Notes under the pieces: generated by a model
Told to the model about the DNA's origin: nothing
Database searches by the model: none
What the model saw: the letters and a program-made list of their open reading frames with translations, nothing else
Program-made: the position numbers and the translations under genes
From: Artemisia argyi
Lineage: Eukaryota; Streptophyta; Magnoliopsida; Asterales; Asteraceae
DNA length: 64,000 nt
Assembly: GCA_030686995.1 (NCBI GenBank)
Contig: CM060698.1
Coordinates: 142,185,106 to 142,249,105, forward strand
Direction of reading: 5' to 3'
Shown here: positions 22,989 through 33,698 of the stretch, piece by piece
How the letters are laid out: the number at the start of each line of letters is the position of its first letter
How positions within the stretch are numbered: position 1 is the stretch's first letter

Positions 22989-24655
22989 TAGGGGTGTCAT
23001 AAATCCCGACCCGACCCGGACCCGAACCCAGTGTTGTAAATATCGGTCTTGGCGGCCAATATATCACTGATATATCGCTTATCGGTGGTCAACCGATACG
23101 ATATTTCACTAATCGGTCAAAAAAATCAGTTTGGTCAAAATCGGTCAAAATCGGTCTAAAATCGGATCCATTTTCCGGCGAAGATGGTTGAGCACCGGTC
23201 TAAAATCGGTCAAAATCGGATCCGTTTTCGTTCGATCAAAACAAAACAACGAAAAACAACCATCTACCTACCTGAGACCCGTAAAAGATGGTTGTGCACC
23301 GATCTTGAAGCCACGAACAAATCAGCACCAAGTACTTACAACTATGGATCAACCATGTGGTTTTGGTGAGTGGTGACTGCATTTGGTTTTGTTGAGATGA
23401 TGGATCTATCTATGTTTTGATTTTTTTGGTATTCACTCAGTCTCTCTATGTGTTGTTGTATGGATTGAGTAAATTAATTGAGCATGTTGAAGGAAGAAGA
23501 AGAAGAAATAATAGTAATATATCAGTGGTGAGTGGTGACTGCTTTTTTATTAGGGTAGAGTGTGGTCTTATATATCCGAACAATTAGGGTTTAGCTTTAT
23601 TGCAATTGGGCTTTTAGATTACTACTTGTGTTGGGCTGGTAAAGTCCAAAAAAAAAAGGGACATTTGGTTATTTAAGTGGACATTTGGTTATATCATTGA
23701 AAAATTAGTAGTAAAAATTGTATATATTTTAAAAAAGAAAAAATTCCTTTATAATTTATGCTCTCCGATATATCACTGATATATCACCGCCATATCGGTC
23801 TTGGCGCTTGGCGGGGGTCGACCGCCACGGTACCGCCGAGCGATATTTACAACACTGCCCGAACCCGACTAAGGATAATCGGGTCGGGTTACTCGGGTTC
23901 AATATCTAACTCGGGTCAATCGGGTCAACCCGATTAACCCGAATACGAACTAAGGTCGGGTATCGGGTTCAAAATACTTTGCCTATTCGGGTTCGGGTCA
24001 ACCCGACTAATCCAACTTAGTTATTTTTTATTTATTTATTTATTTATTTTTTTCAATCTTTATTTAAAGGCCCAAAATTAAATGATAAAACTTGGACCAT
24101 TTCCTATCCAAATTTTGGTGTTTACTGATGTTGCATGGTCTGAAGTTATTACGATTTTGCATGGTTTAATAATATGGATGAGCTACATAACTTTATTATA
24201 TGTAGCCAAGTAGCCTAACTAATGTTGTTTTCGGTATTATATTTTCAAAGTATTGTATGTTGTTTTAGTTTTGCCTATCAATGTTGCAACTTGCAATTTG
24301 TTAACAGTTTGAACGGTTAACAAATTTCATTTTGGATAAAATCATTGAATTGATTTCTCATAGTTAATACTACGTATACAAAATGACTACGTGGACTTAT
24401 AGTTAATACTACGTATACAACTTATGCAACAACAAAAATATGTGATTTTAACTACTAAATTTAAGAAATCAAATTATGTGATTTTGTAAATGGCACAGAC
24501 CCGAACCCGATTTGACCCGACCCGATTAGACCCGAACCCGATTAACCCGAGTTCAAATAGGGTTGGGTTCGGGTATGTTATTTTTAGCCTCGACCCGACT
24601 TGGACCCGACTCGTTTGACCCGAACCCGACCAACCCGACCCGATTAACACCCCTA
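22989..24655. mobile_element. Ac/Ds-like hAT non-autonomous element with CCCGAACCCGA arrays (host of nested hAT)
   Basis: The element starts TAGGGGTGTCATAAATC and ends with the complement, CACCCCTA. It is bounded by a perfect 8-bp duplication GTCACAAC (22981-22988, 24656-24663). Both ends lead into arrays of CCCGA/CCCGAACC and, oppositely oriented, CGGGT units. The middle is AT-rich with no transposase. Without the nested insertion it would be about 830 bp. Confidence 0.93.
23029..23857. mobile_element. hAT element of the CAGTGTTGTAAATATCG family, nested, 829 bp
   Basis: Both ends read CAGTGTTGTAAATATCG inward. The insertion duplicated CCCGAACC (23021-23028, 23858-23865), so it jumped into the CCCGA array of the outer element. 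Subterminal sequence contains TGATATATCRGTGATATATC palindromes and GGCGG clusters. The interior holds AATCGGTC repeats near 23113-23215. A second family copy is at 62010. No transposase frame is present. Confidence 0.93.
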
Positions 24656-24789
24656 GTCACAACATATACTTAATGGCCAAATTGTAATTTATAGTGATCT
24701 ATAATAAATTTTGTAATCTTTTTTCTGAAAGGCCAAAAAAATTATTAGAGAAAAGGCCCAAGCAGAAACGGAACAATTGAACCAACTGG

Positions 24790-25040
24790 GCTAGCTTAGT
24801 TGACCACCGAGAGTGACATTGGTGAGGTTGTTATCACATGCGAGAGGTTTCAGGTTCGAGTCTCTCCGTAGAGATTTTCCTTCAAGGTGGAATTTGTGGG
24901 GTTATGCCCTATAGATGCGTTGATTCGAGACTAACATGGACTACTTTCTGGGTATGTACTGTGGAATTGAATCACTAATTATTATTCGAGGTTGACAGAG
25001 ACTATCTTCTGGATAACTACTGTAGAATCAAATAACTAAC
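24790..25040 (+). mobile_element. tRNA-derived SINE
   Basis: TAGCTTAGTTGACCA near 24792 matches a Pol III A box and GGTTCGAGTCT near 24853 a B box, at tRNA-like spacing. The 3' part includes two diverged copies of an ATTCGAG...GACT-CTTTCTGG...ACTGTRGAAT unit. The tail and target duplication are not clear, so limits are approximate. Confidence 0.75.
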
Positions 25041-25044
25041 TTAT

Positions 25045-25199
25045 GAGGTGTTTCTTTTTCTCTTAATAGAGAAGAAATATGGACCCAAACCTTTAATGCC
25101 TCTTAATTGAGGGAAGCATAAAAGCTTCTCACTCCTCAATAAGATGCTACTGTAATTAAGAGGTTCACATGAAACCACTTAATTTGGTAAACACCCTCT
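25045..25199. mobile_element. Possible short MITE, about 155 bp
   Basis: GAGGTGTTTCTTTTTCTCTT at the left faces, reverse-complemented, GAGGGTGTTTACCAAATTAAG at the right. Internal CTTAATxGAG motifs repeat in both orientations. The target duplication is not resolved. Confidence 0.5.
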
Positions 25200-28104
25200 C
25201 AGTATTGTACTAATTCGTTATTAAAAAAAATTGAAAAAAAAAAACCTACAAAAGACAAAGAAAATAAACTACAAGACCCACCAGTCCATCACAGGAATTA
25301 GACCAGCAAACTTCGGTTGAAAATCTATTTGTTTCAGTTTTAATTACGAGCTGACTACTGAGCAGCGCATGCCAATCCGAAAGGACGAGAGTCATTAAAT
25401 TGACAGAAACAGATATTCCTATCTATCGGATGACCATCACATAATCAATATGAGTGTCAACAGTCTTGTTCCGTCATCTCCTTGCAATATTAATCTTGAA
25501 ATAAAAATAGTTTTCTAGAATCTGGAAAAGTTGAAAATCAGTCAACAACAAAAAGTTTTTTGTTTTTTTTTCCTGAGGCCCAACAACATTAGATTATTCC
25601 AAACATCCCTATATTAGCAGCCAAAAATGCTGTCTCTCGTACATATTTATATATTATTCCAAACATCCCTATATTTGATAGGTTTCTATTTATTTTGGAA
25701 CTTTAAACATGTGAAAACAAAATTTACTGTAATAAATTCCATTTTGAGATGGCATTTATCACGAAAAAACAAAATGCGCGCCTTTTCTCATTGATTTTGC
25801 TGTCACAAATTCACAATAATTTTCTTCATGACAAAACAGATTATTTGTGACACATTTAAAAAGATTGTTGATAATGCGTAGGTGTGAATGTGTGATGGTT
25901 GATATGTTTTTCACTATTAGAAAAATGTTAGGTTTAAAATCAAAATGATATATACAGAAAGCAGTGTTGTACAGATAAATACAACCAGAGATAAACATGA
26001 ATCAAACCAGCATGTAAGATTTTATTTGAGAGGGGGCGATGCATCCGCCAAGAGAAGGTTTTATATAACTCTACATGTTGATCGAACATGCGACAAATGC
26101 ATGACAGAATCATGATGTATGTGACAGTATGTCTAGCTTATGTATGAATGCAGCAGGCCGGTTCTTAAGGTTGGCGACGTGTGACATGCACCATATATAA
26201 TGGGTCTTATCTAAATGTCTGCGAGCAATATTCTTTTTTTTTTTTTTTTTTTTTTGAAGAGTATTGTTCCATCATTAGCATTCCAGAAATCTAAAGTTTT
26301 CGCATGAAACTTAAAGACATTAATGCTATCAATGTTTTAGAGATTTTGATCTCAACAGTAATTCGCAAGTGCAAAATTATGATTAAATTGGGACGGACCT
26401 TCAACACCGAATGTACATAGCCCTTCAAACCTAATTATATAAGAGGTTAAATGTTTTATCAATTATCAAAGAATTTGTACAATCTCTGCACGAGACTATT
26501 TCAAACCATAAAATGCTAAATTCCTTGCATGGACACTTGTGGAGATATAAAAAGACGAAGCCATCAATTGTCATAACTCAATAATAACATTCCTACTTTA
26601 CTAGAAGAGTAATTTATTATCCCATGAAGCACGTGCCAAATCTTTTAATACATTTTTTTAATTTGCCATTTTAAATTTTAATAAAACCATCCTTATTGCA
26701 AGCAAGCAAAATATTAAATAAAGTCGATACAACAATCCCGCAAATGATGATCTACGGTGGATTCAGTCAAATGTATAAAGAAATATATATCTATTAAATT
26801 GATTTTATATAACATTTTTATTCCCAATCTGTTTAAGTAAATTCCCTTTATTAGTTGTAATATATAATTATATATATTAAGTCATGTTGTAGACTTTTAA
26901 TAAGTGGAAGAACAGAGTATATTGCTTTGCCTTGACTAATATAATGTTTTATGTCTTTGTTTTGACTTTTTGTTCTATTGCGTAATTTTCACTGTACTTT
27001 GTAAGCTTGAAGATTGACTTTCTTATATGTTGAATGTAACATAGAAAAATTCGGCTATATAAAACTAATATAAATTATCTCTATTGCTAAACGTATTTAC
27101 ATTTCTCGTGAATGCCAACTTCTTTGAATTCAGTTCATTAAAACTCAGTCAAATTTACAACAACCATCCATACAATGGTGTGAGCCTGGCTTATAACAAG
27201 TCAAACAAATAGGCTAGCCCATTCAAACCCAATCAATGTTTTTGACAAGCTAGTTCACAAGCCTCAATTTTTTTATTCATATATTTTTTTCCCTCTAAAT
27301 CCCTTATTACGTTAATTCAATTATTCGTTAATCTCATTATGTATATTAAGTTAAGTGTTGTAGGAAGGGGAAGAAATGAGGAAGAACTATTCAAAGCATT
27401 GAATGAAGAATTTAGGAACAAATTGATGTCAATCAGAGTAAAGAATTTTTTAGCAGTGTAGAAAATCGAATGTGCATGAAATGTGAAGTTTATGAAGAAT
27501 GATCATGGGAAGAATACTTAATGCTGATTTAGCCATGTTATTAGAAAGGGTGAGTCATGAAAGATGAGACTACACTGTTCTAGTAAATGGTGTTGGGGAT
27601 GTGTTTGGATGAGACTTTAGGTTATCTTAAATCCTGGATGATGCCAGCTTGTGATAGTACTTTGAAAATATATGTGAGGTTGTAGCTGCATATATTCTTC
27701 AGGGTAATCTTGCAAGAAGGACATGTAGCGATGGATGGTAGATATCCATAGAGTTTCTATTTTGATTCATAAAAGAGCTCTGGTTAGTGGTGATGCCAAT
27801 TTTATCCAGGTCATACAAATATTGTTGTTCATTTTTATGTGCCTGTTGATTTGGTATGAGCTAGCTTTAGTAATTTTGCACATTGATGATACCTTTTTGT
27901 GATAGGATCTAGATGCCTTGTGTGAGGATGAAGTTGCAAATGGTTTTCTAGATAATCTTGCAAAGAGGAAATGCTGTTATGTGATGAAATATCCTAAAAT
28001 GCTAGGTGAAAAGGTGAATGAAAGGTGTTATTAAGATTTTTATTAAACTAGTCTTATTTCTGATTCAAGGTCAGTTAAAATGTTGGCAGGATGTATGTTG
28101 GTTG
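25200..28104. other. Long intergenic region, no convincing gene
   Basis: AT-rich throughout. A 23-base T run lies near 26231-26253. ATTATTCCAAACATCCCTAT occurs twice (25593 and 25652). From about 27360 to 28060 the sequence is less AT-rich with short + strand open stretches that resemble remnants of a decayed gene or retroelement, but no family could be recognised. Confidence 0.5.
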
Positions 28105-28473
28105 TGATGAAGACAAGGTCAAGAAAACGTAGAGTGATTTTGTCCGTGCCTTAGGGCTTAATCTTTATCTACACTGTATATGATACGAATCAATTTTGAT
28201 TGTTTGCTTAGCATGTCTACGCCGTAGAGACAACGGTTCCTGAATCTTCTTTGTTTACTTAATTCATTTTTTACTTTAATTAGACTACTTTGTCTATAAG
28301 TTTAACTTCCCTATAAATATAGGGCTCATTATAATTGTAATTCAATTTTTGATTATTAATAAACTTGTGTTTTAGAGTTGATCTCTTCTTTGGGTTTAAT
28401 TCTCTTGATGTGCACCTCGTTTATCTACCATTGGATTAGGGTTTATCAAAATTCGCCTTCACGTCCAGTGTTA
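28105..28473 (+). repeat. 5' LTR of the short Ty3-derived element
   Basis: About 369 bases from TGATGAAGACAAGG to CACGTCCAGTGTTA. The end is TA rather than the usual CA; the partner LTR ends GTGTCA. It contains ACTTCCCTATAAATATAGGG, a likely TATA region. Confidence 0.8.
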
Positions 28474-28559
28474 TTTGGCATCAGAGATTGTTAGAATTCT
28501 GCTGGTAATTGGTGTAGAAGGTCCGGCGTCAAGGTATCTAGAGCTTAATAGTATCTTAG

Positions 28560-29099
28560 ATGATGAATGGTGTAGATGTTATCAAAACTCATATTGTTGG
28601 TGGGATATGGTCTAGAGAGTACATAGATAATTGTTTTACCAAATCCATGAAAGAACTTGTTAGCTGTTACACTATGCTAGAAGAATTGCTTTACGTGATC
28701 GTAGGTGGGGCATTAATCCACAAGAATCTTGAGGGTAGCAAACACGGAGGTCGAAGAATTCTTCCAATTATAGACGATTTTGGAAGCAATCGTACAAGTA
28801 ACCAATCCCCGTTCAACAATAGAAGGGTTGATGAATGGGAGGAAAGAATGAAAATAGATGATCAATTACTTACAACCAAGTTTTTTTGTTCGAAAACTTT
28901 AATCAATAATTTGGTATGTTCTTTAATTATTGATTGTTGTTATAATTTGGTTTCAAAAAATTTGGTAGACTTTATAAAATTTCTAATGGAGATTTGGCCA
29001 ATTAAAGGTTACCAAGTTTGTTGGGTTCCGGTAGCCATCGGGAAATTGTGGATGATATTGATGAATGCCATATTTTTATTGGAAACCATGGCAACGTGA
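28560..29099 (+). pseudogene. Ty3/gypsy gag-pol remnant with retropepsin-like segment
   Basis: The 179-residue frame contains DDQLLTTKFFCSKTLINN, then LVCSLIIDCCYNLVSKNLVDF, matching the protease region of Ty3 elements where (L)IID(S/C)G(S) carries the catalytic Asp. GYQVCWVP corresponds to the following P-Y-x-L-x-W motif. The Gly after the active Asp is lost and reverse transcriptase and integrase are absent. A non-functional relic. Confidence 0.75.
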
Positions 29100-29546
29100 G
29101 ATAAAGGGTAAGTATAATCTTCAACAAAATCTCTACTTTTTCTCATAGGAAGGAAGGAGAATTGCTATGATTTTACCCAAGGTAAAAGCACAATTACCAA
29201 ATCCTGAGGTCAAGACTGAAGAAAAGTTGTTGAAACCCGACATCATTGTTGAAGTTGATAATCAATGTGATGTACTAATAAAAAAAGCATCGACTGAAGT
29301 ACTGGAGAAGACAAAGATTCTAGGTTTTGAAGAATCTTGAAGATGAAGCTGTCGAGTCCGAAGTCATTAAAGGGTCATTGGCTGATTGATCGAAGTGTGG
29401 TAGACATGTCAAGAAAGTTGAAGGTTTTCGAATTAATGTGAAGCACAAATCTACCGATGATAAAGTTCGTCAAGAGAAGATGCTAAGGTAGATGAAGCCC
29501 TTGAGAGTGAGAACTCGAGGGCGAGTCATTCTAAAGTGAAGGGGAA

Positions 29547-29937
29547 TGATGGGAACAAGGTCAAGAAAACATAGAGTGATTTTGTCTACGACGTAAGGCT
29601 TAAGCCTTGTCTACGCCATATATGCTAAGAATCAATTTTGGTTGTTTTCTTAGCTTGCCTACGCCGTAGAAGGAACCTCGTCTCTATGCCTTAGATGACG
29701 ATTCCATAATCTTATTTATTTACTTAAATTCGGTTTTTACTTTAATTAGGTTACTTTATCTACAAGTTTCACTTCCCTAAAAATATAGGGCTCATTATCA
29801 TCGTTATTCAGTTTTTGATTATTAATCAACTTTTGTTAGAGTTTATCTCTTGTTTGAGTTTAATTCCCTTAAGGTGTGCTTTGTTTATCTCCCCTTGTAT
29901 TAGAGTTTATCAAAATTTGTTTTCGCGTCCTGTGTCA
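29547..29937 (+). repeat. 3' LTR of the short Ty3-derived element
   Basis: About 391 bases from TGATGGGAACAAGG to CCTGTGTCA. It carries an internal stretch near 29663-29690 (CGTCTCTATGCCTTAGATG) not in the 5' copy, and many substitutions. Confidence 0.8.
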
Positions 29938-30641
29938 AGTTGCCTATTTGTTGTTTTTGCAGATTTATGAGAATTGTAAAACTCCTTTTAAAAGTTGCTT
30001 ATTTTGTACATATTGAGTTTGAAGTAATAATGTAATATATTTTTCTTTTTCACTAAAAAAATTATTCGTTAATAATCTATAGCTATGAGATCAATTTAAA
30101 AGCAAGATTTTCAAGGTCTAAATTACCAATAAAACCTTTTCATATTAACTATCAAAGTAAATATATACTTCAATTATGACAAACTCGTTTCTTATAATAA
30201 AATGTTATGCATTTTCTAAATCTTAGGGTTCTAATTGTCCAATTTGGCCTGCCTCCACTGAAAATTTAATTCACCATCTTAACTTCATTTTCAAAGTCAA
30301 AATAAAAAACTAAACAACAAGCAATCAAAGTCTTGCTACACTATATTCTTACAAGTCGAATCAGACCGGCGCTAAGTTTAATTACCATTGCCCACAAATA
30401 TACTCATAGTTCACACATCTGTCCCTCTATATATACCAACTTTTAAGTTCAACCACTCTCATAGTTGGATCCATAATAAAGACGTACACACATACATGTA
30501 GTGGCACAAACTTTCAAATCAACGACCACCTACAATATTCCTTGTCAATATAATACATATCGAGATACATAAACACTGACGTACCATGCTCAAAAGCCTT
30601 GGTTGATAAGAATTGAAGAAAATCGAAGAGAGAGCTTTAGC
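29938..30641. other. Upstream region of secreted peptide gene
   Basis: No gene seen. A TATATATA box at about 30428-30436 (context CTCTATATATACC) lies some 205 bases before the ATG at 30642 and is a reasonable promoter for that gene. Confidence 0.5.
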
Positions 30642-30893
30642 ATGGTTTCAAGGCGTTTAGAGCTTTTTCTTGTTGTGATGATTGTAATATCGATATTGGC
30701 TTCATCGTTAACTACAGAGGCAACCAGGCTACTCACCGAAGATGATTGGTTGGACAAATACGAAAGATTGTTGAAACATAGACTACCACGAGGGCCGGTG
30801 CCACCTTCTGGTCCATCTCTATGCCATAACGCTCTTGATCCATACAAACAATCCGAGTTCGCGTCTACTGAAGATCAAAGCTATTGTCCATAA
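30642..30893 (+). CDS. Small secreted peptide precursor, IDA-like motif (83 aa)
   Basis: A single-exon frame of 83 residues. Residues 1-27 are a signal peptide (basic MVSRRLE, hydrophobic core FLVVMIVISILA, cleavage near TTEA). A variable acidic/basic spacer is followed at 49-63 by PRGPVPPSGPSLCHN. That segment resembles the mature signalling peptide of IDA/IDL precursors (PIPPSAPSKRHN), which are read by HAESA-type receptor kinases in organ separation. Differences are Val for Ile, Gly for Ala and Leu-Cys for Lys-Arg, and a 20-residue tail follows the His-Asn. The ATG at 30642 is the first Met; in-frame codons upstream lack ATG. A TATA box sits about 205 bases upstream. It could instead belong to another SGP-containing phytocytokine family. 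Confidence 0.68.
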   Translation: MVSRRLELFLVVMIVISILASSLTTEATRLLTEDDWLDKYERLLKHRLPRGPVPPSGPSLCHNALDPYKQSEFASTEDQSYCP

Positions 30894-32581
30894 TATTCCT
30901 TTTAGGGTTTGTACAAGCTTTCGTTTGTTTTGCCTACTAGATTTTTTTGTAGATTATATATATATTTTGATTCAAAGAACTCATGAATCCGAGTTATTTT
31001 TCTTCTTTTCTTTGGCTAGCTAATAAGTTGCTTGAACACTAGTAATCTACATGCACTGAAATCCTAACGAGGTTGATCTCTAACTTTTTTTTTTTTTTTA
31101 ATTATATATATCTTTTTAAGATGCTCTAAACAATGTTTTGTTTTATTATTTATGATTATGCACGTATTTATGTTCTTGAATTTTTTATTTTCTAGACTTG
31201 TGGGTAAGAATGTAAGATGTAAACTATTATTCATTTAAAAATTGAATGTGTTGGGCATGGTTGTGTTCAGGAGAATTTTTATATGATAAAATATAAAGAT
31301 AAATGGAAAAGTAGTGGTGTTTTGTTGAATAAAATTTAATAAAATTCTATTAAATAATTTGTTAGTTAAAAATGTCAATTTCAAGCATGGCTTATAAGAA
31401 AATTATGATAATGCCATAATGGTGATTAGTATATATAGTTTTAACATAAATTTTGCTAATTGTCAAAAACTCATCATAATGCTTATTTTGTCAAGTGTTT
31501 ATTAAAAGCATTTGAATTTGTTAAATATGAACAAGTTTAGAAATTCATAACATGATCCTTATGGATTGGTCACTAGGCGATGACAAACCCTCATTACTTT
31601 AATTTCCTTTAACTAAAAGTTGGAGAAATCTCTACGACTATATATACATAACTAAAAACGTCTACATCCTTGGTCTTTTGTCAAACATCCTCTAATCAAG
31701 ATTATATTTAGGAAGAAGATTATAATGTTACACCATTGCATTTTGAATAGAGTAAAATTATTCATTTCTACACAGTAAAACATAGATATTATTTATACAC
31801 ATTTCGCCAAAAGCCATATATATCTTTACCACGTAAAAAGGTGTATACCTTTTCTTTAATTTTGAAAATTTGAAATTTTTGAAAACTTAAAAAATTAATG
31901 CAACTTAATTACTACCATATAAATTTTAAAACTTAATGAACCTTAATTAATATATTATAAACGTCAATATTTTGCATGTGAAAATTAACAATTTTGGTCC
32001 GCTGGTGTATATATTCAAAATTTATGAGTAAGGCAACATATTTGTAATTATGGCACAGGACCTCTGAAATAAATGGGACGGCCCTGATCAAGGGTTACAC
32101 TAAAATCACATATTTACAAGTATAATTGTTTGCAGCTATAAACCGTCGCTTGTGCATTTATTCGTCTATTGTGTATGAAATTGCTCTCTTTATATGTTTG
32201 AAAATGTGTTTTTAGCGATAACTCGTTGAGAGGGAAGAAAAATCTTTACTAATTCACGGTAATACTTAATAGTATGTCTCTAGATATGAGAGGCCTAATA
32301 ACATCTCATATATTCGGGTAAAATATTGAAACTTATATACGCAATTAAATGTGAAAATGATACCACTTATTTGACCAAAAACGATATGCAGTAATCGTCC
32401 AATAAAAATTAATAGCTGACTACTTTTGCTCTACATCAAATTTAATGTTGCTATTGAAATCCTGATCGACGTGTCAATTTATAAACATGGAATCTGGAAA
32501 ATGGTATGTGGAGGCATGGAGCCGGTTTTAGAGAATGTATCACGTAGGTGCTCTTTGCATTCGGTAGTTAAGCGTGTTAAT
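30894..32581. other. Intergenic, no gene seen
   Basis: AT-rich. The first 200 bases are probably the 3' UTR of the peptide gene. Several ATATAT and poly-T tracts. No element ends recognised. Confidence 0.55.
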
Positions 32582-32583
32582 TA

Positions 32584-32779
32584 CTTCATCCGTCTCGAAA
32601 TTATTGTTCACATTTTTATTTTGGGATATCTCAAAATAATAGTTCACATTTTATTTTAATTAAGAAAAAGAGAATTTAGTGAGAGAATATTCCATCTGAG
32701 TGATTAGATTTATAATGACACCACTTTTATTAAACTTGATGATTCTTGTCTCCTGACAATAATTTTGACATGGGGGGAG
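32584..32779. mobile_element. Stowaway-type MITE (Tc1/mariner), 196 bp
   Basis: The left end is CTTCATCCGTCTCGAAATTATTG. The right end, reverse-complemented, is CTCCCCCCATGTCAAAATTATTG. TA flanks it on both sides (32582-32583, 32780-32781). The same family recurs at 54609. Confidence 0.82.
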
Positions 32780-33057
32780 TATGAATTAGTATTACAAGTA
32801 TTAAAACTTGCTAATTGTGATAATGTTTCATTCAAATATTACGCTAGTCTACATTAGTACATGTCTTCATCAAGTGAATACAGATTTTGTTCCTAGCTAA
32901 CTAATCTTCAAGTTTAGTCATTGAGCATATTTTCCTCTCTTGGACACCAAACTTGATTATTCTATATTCGCTTTGCTTCACGAAGAATGTAACCATTGAA
33001 GATCCGTCAAGATTGATAGTTGCTATATGTACAATTATCAAGTCAAACTTTTATCAA

Positions 33058-33698
33058 GCAACTTGAGCTCGAGCTCGAGCTTGACTCGATTGAGTCAAAC
33101 TTTTATCAGGCTCAAGCCTAAAAAATAGCTCGAAACATATAACAAGCTAAGCTCAAGCTTTTGATAGCTCGGCTCGAGCTCCTATCAAGTTTTTTCGAGC
33201 TTTAATATAAATATATTTCCATTATAAATTTATATAACTAACTAGGGAGTAGGGATAATTTGAGTATTAACATAATTATAACGACTTACTTTGTAAATAA
33301 TTGAATATGTATTTTAGAATGTCATTTAAACTTAATTAATCCAAACGTTTTGTATCCTACCTTATGTATTCTTCACACTTCTTGGGTTGTTGATTGTTAT
33401 AGTGTTATCATTTATATAACACACTAGTGAGTTTGGTTATTATGCTTTAATTTTGTTTTGCTTTGTACATATATTTATTGATGAGTTTAGTTATTAAATA
33501 CAATATTTTTAACTTTTTAAATACGTTCAAGCTTTTCAAGCCAAGCTCAAGCTTTAATCGAATTTTTCAGTCCAAGCTCAAGCCTGGATGATTAAAGCTC
33601 GTCAAGCTATCAAGCCAAGCTCAAGCCTAACTTATAAATTTCAAGCCAAGCTCAAGCCCTGTTAAGCTCGAGCTCGGGTCGACTCGATTACACCCCTA
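33058..33698. mobile_element. hAT-like element with AAGCTCGAGCTC arrays, left end missing
   Basis: The right end, reverse-complemented, reads TAGGGGTGTAATCGAGTC, matching the Ac/Ds-like group. Both margins are arrays of AGCTCGAGC and CAAGCTCAAGC in opposite orientations around an AT-rich centre. A matching left TAGGGGTG and the 8-bp duplication are not found, so it is truncated or rearranged there. Confidence 0.6.

Larger units (their letters stand above)
28105..29937 (+). mobile_element. Short LTR retrotransposon (Ty3-derived, internally deleted), 1.83 kb
   Basis: Two related direct repeats, 28105-28473 and 29547-29937, begin TGATGRRGACAAGGTCAAG or close to it and share blocks such as TAAATATAGGGCTCATTAT. 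GGCATCAGAG just after the left repeat resembles a plant initiator tRNA-Met binding site. A purine run GTGAAGGGGAA precedes the right one. Flanks GGTTG and AGTTG match at four of five bases. The 1.07-kb interior keeps only a broken gag-pol piece, so it needs proteins from elsewhere. LTR divergence is considerable, indicating age. Confidence 0.85.

Noticed and set aside
22989..24655. Repeats at regular spacing that could suggest a CRISPR-like array
   Set aside because: Units are contiguous and degenerate without spacers, lie between hAT ends with target duplications, and the genome is a plant's.
30603..30641. Earlier start for the small secreted peptide
   Set aside because: The in-frame codon at 30603 is TTG; starting at ATG 30642 gives a normal signal peptide.
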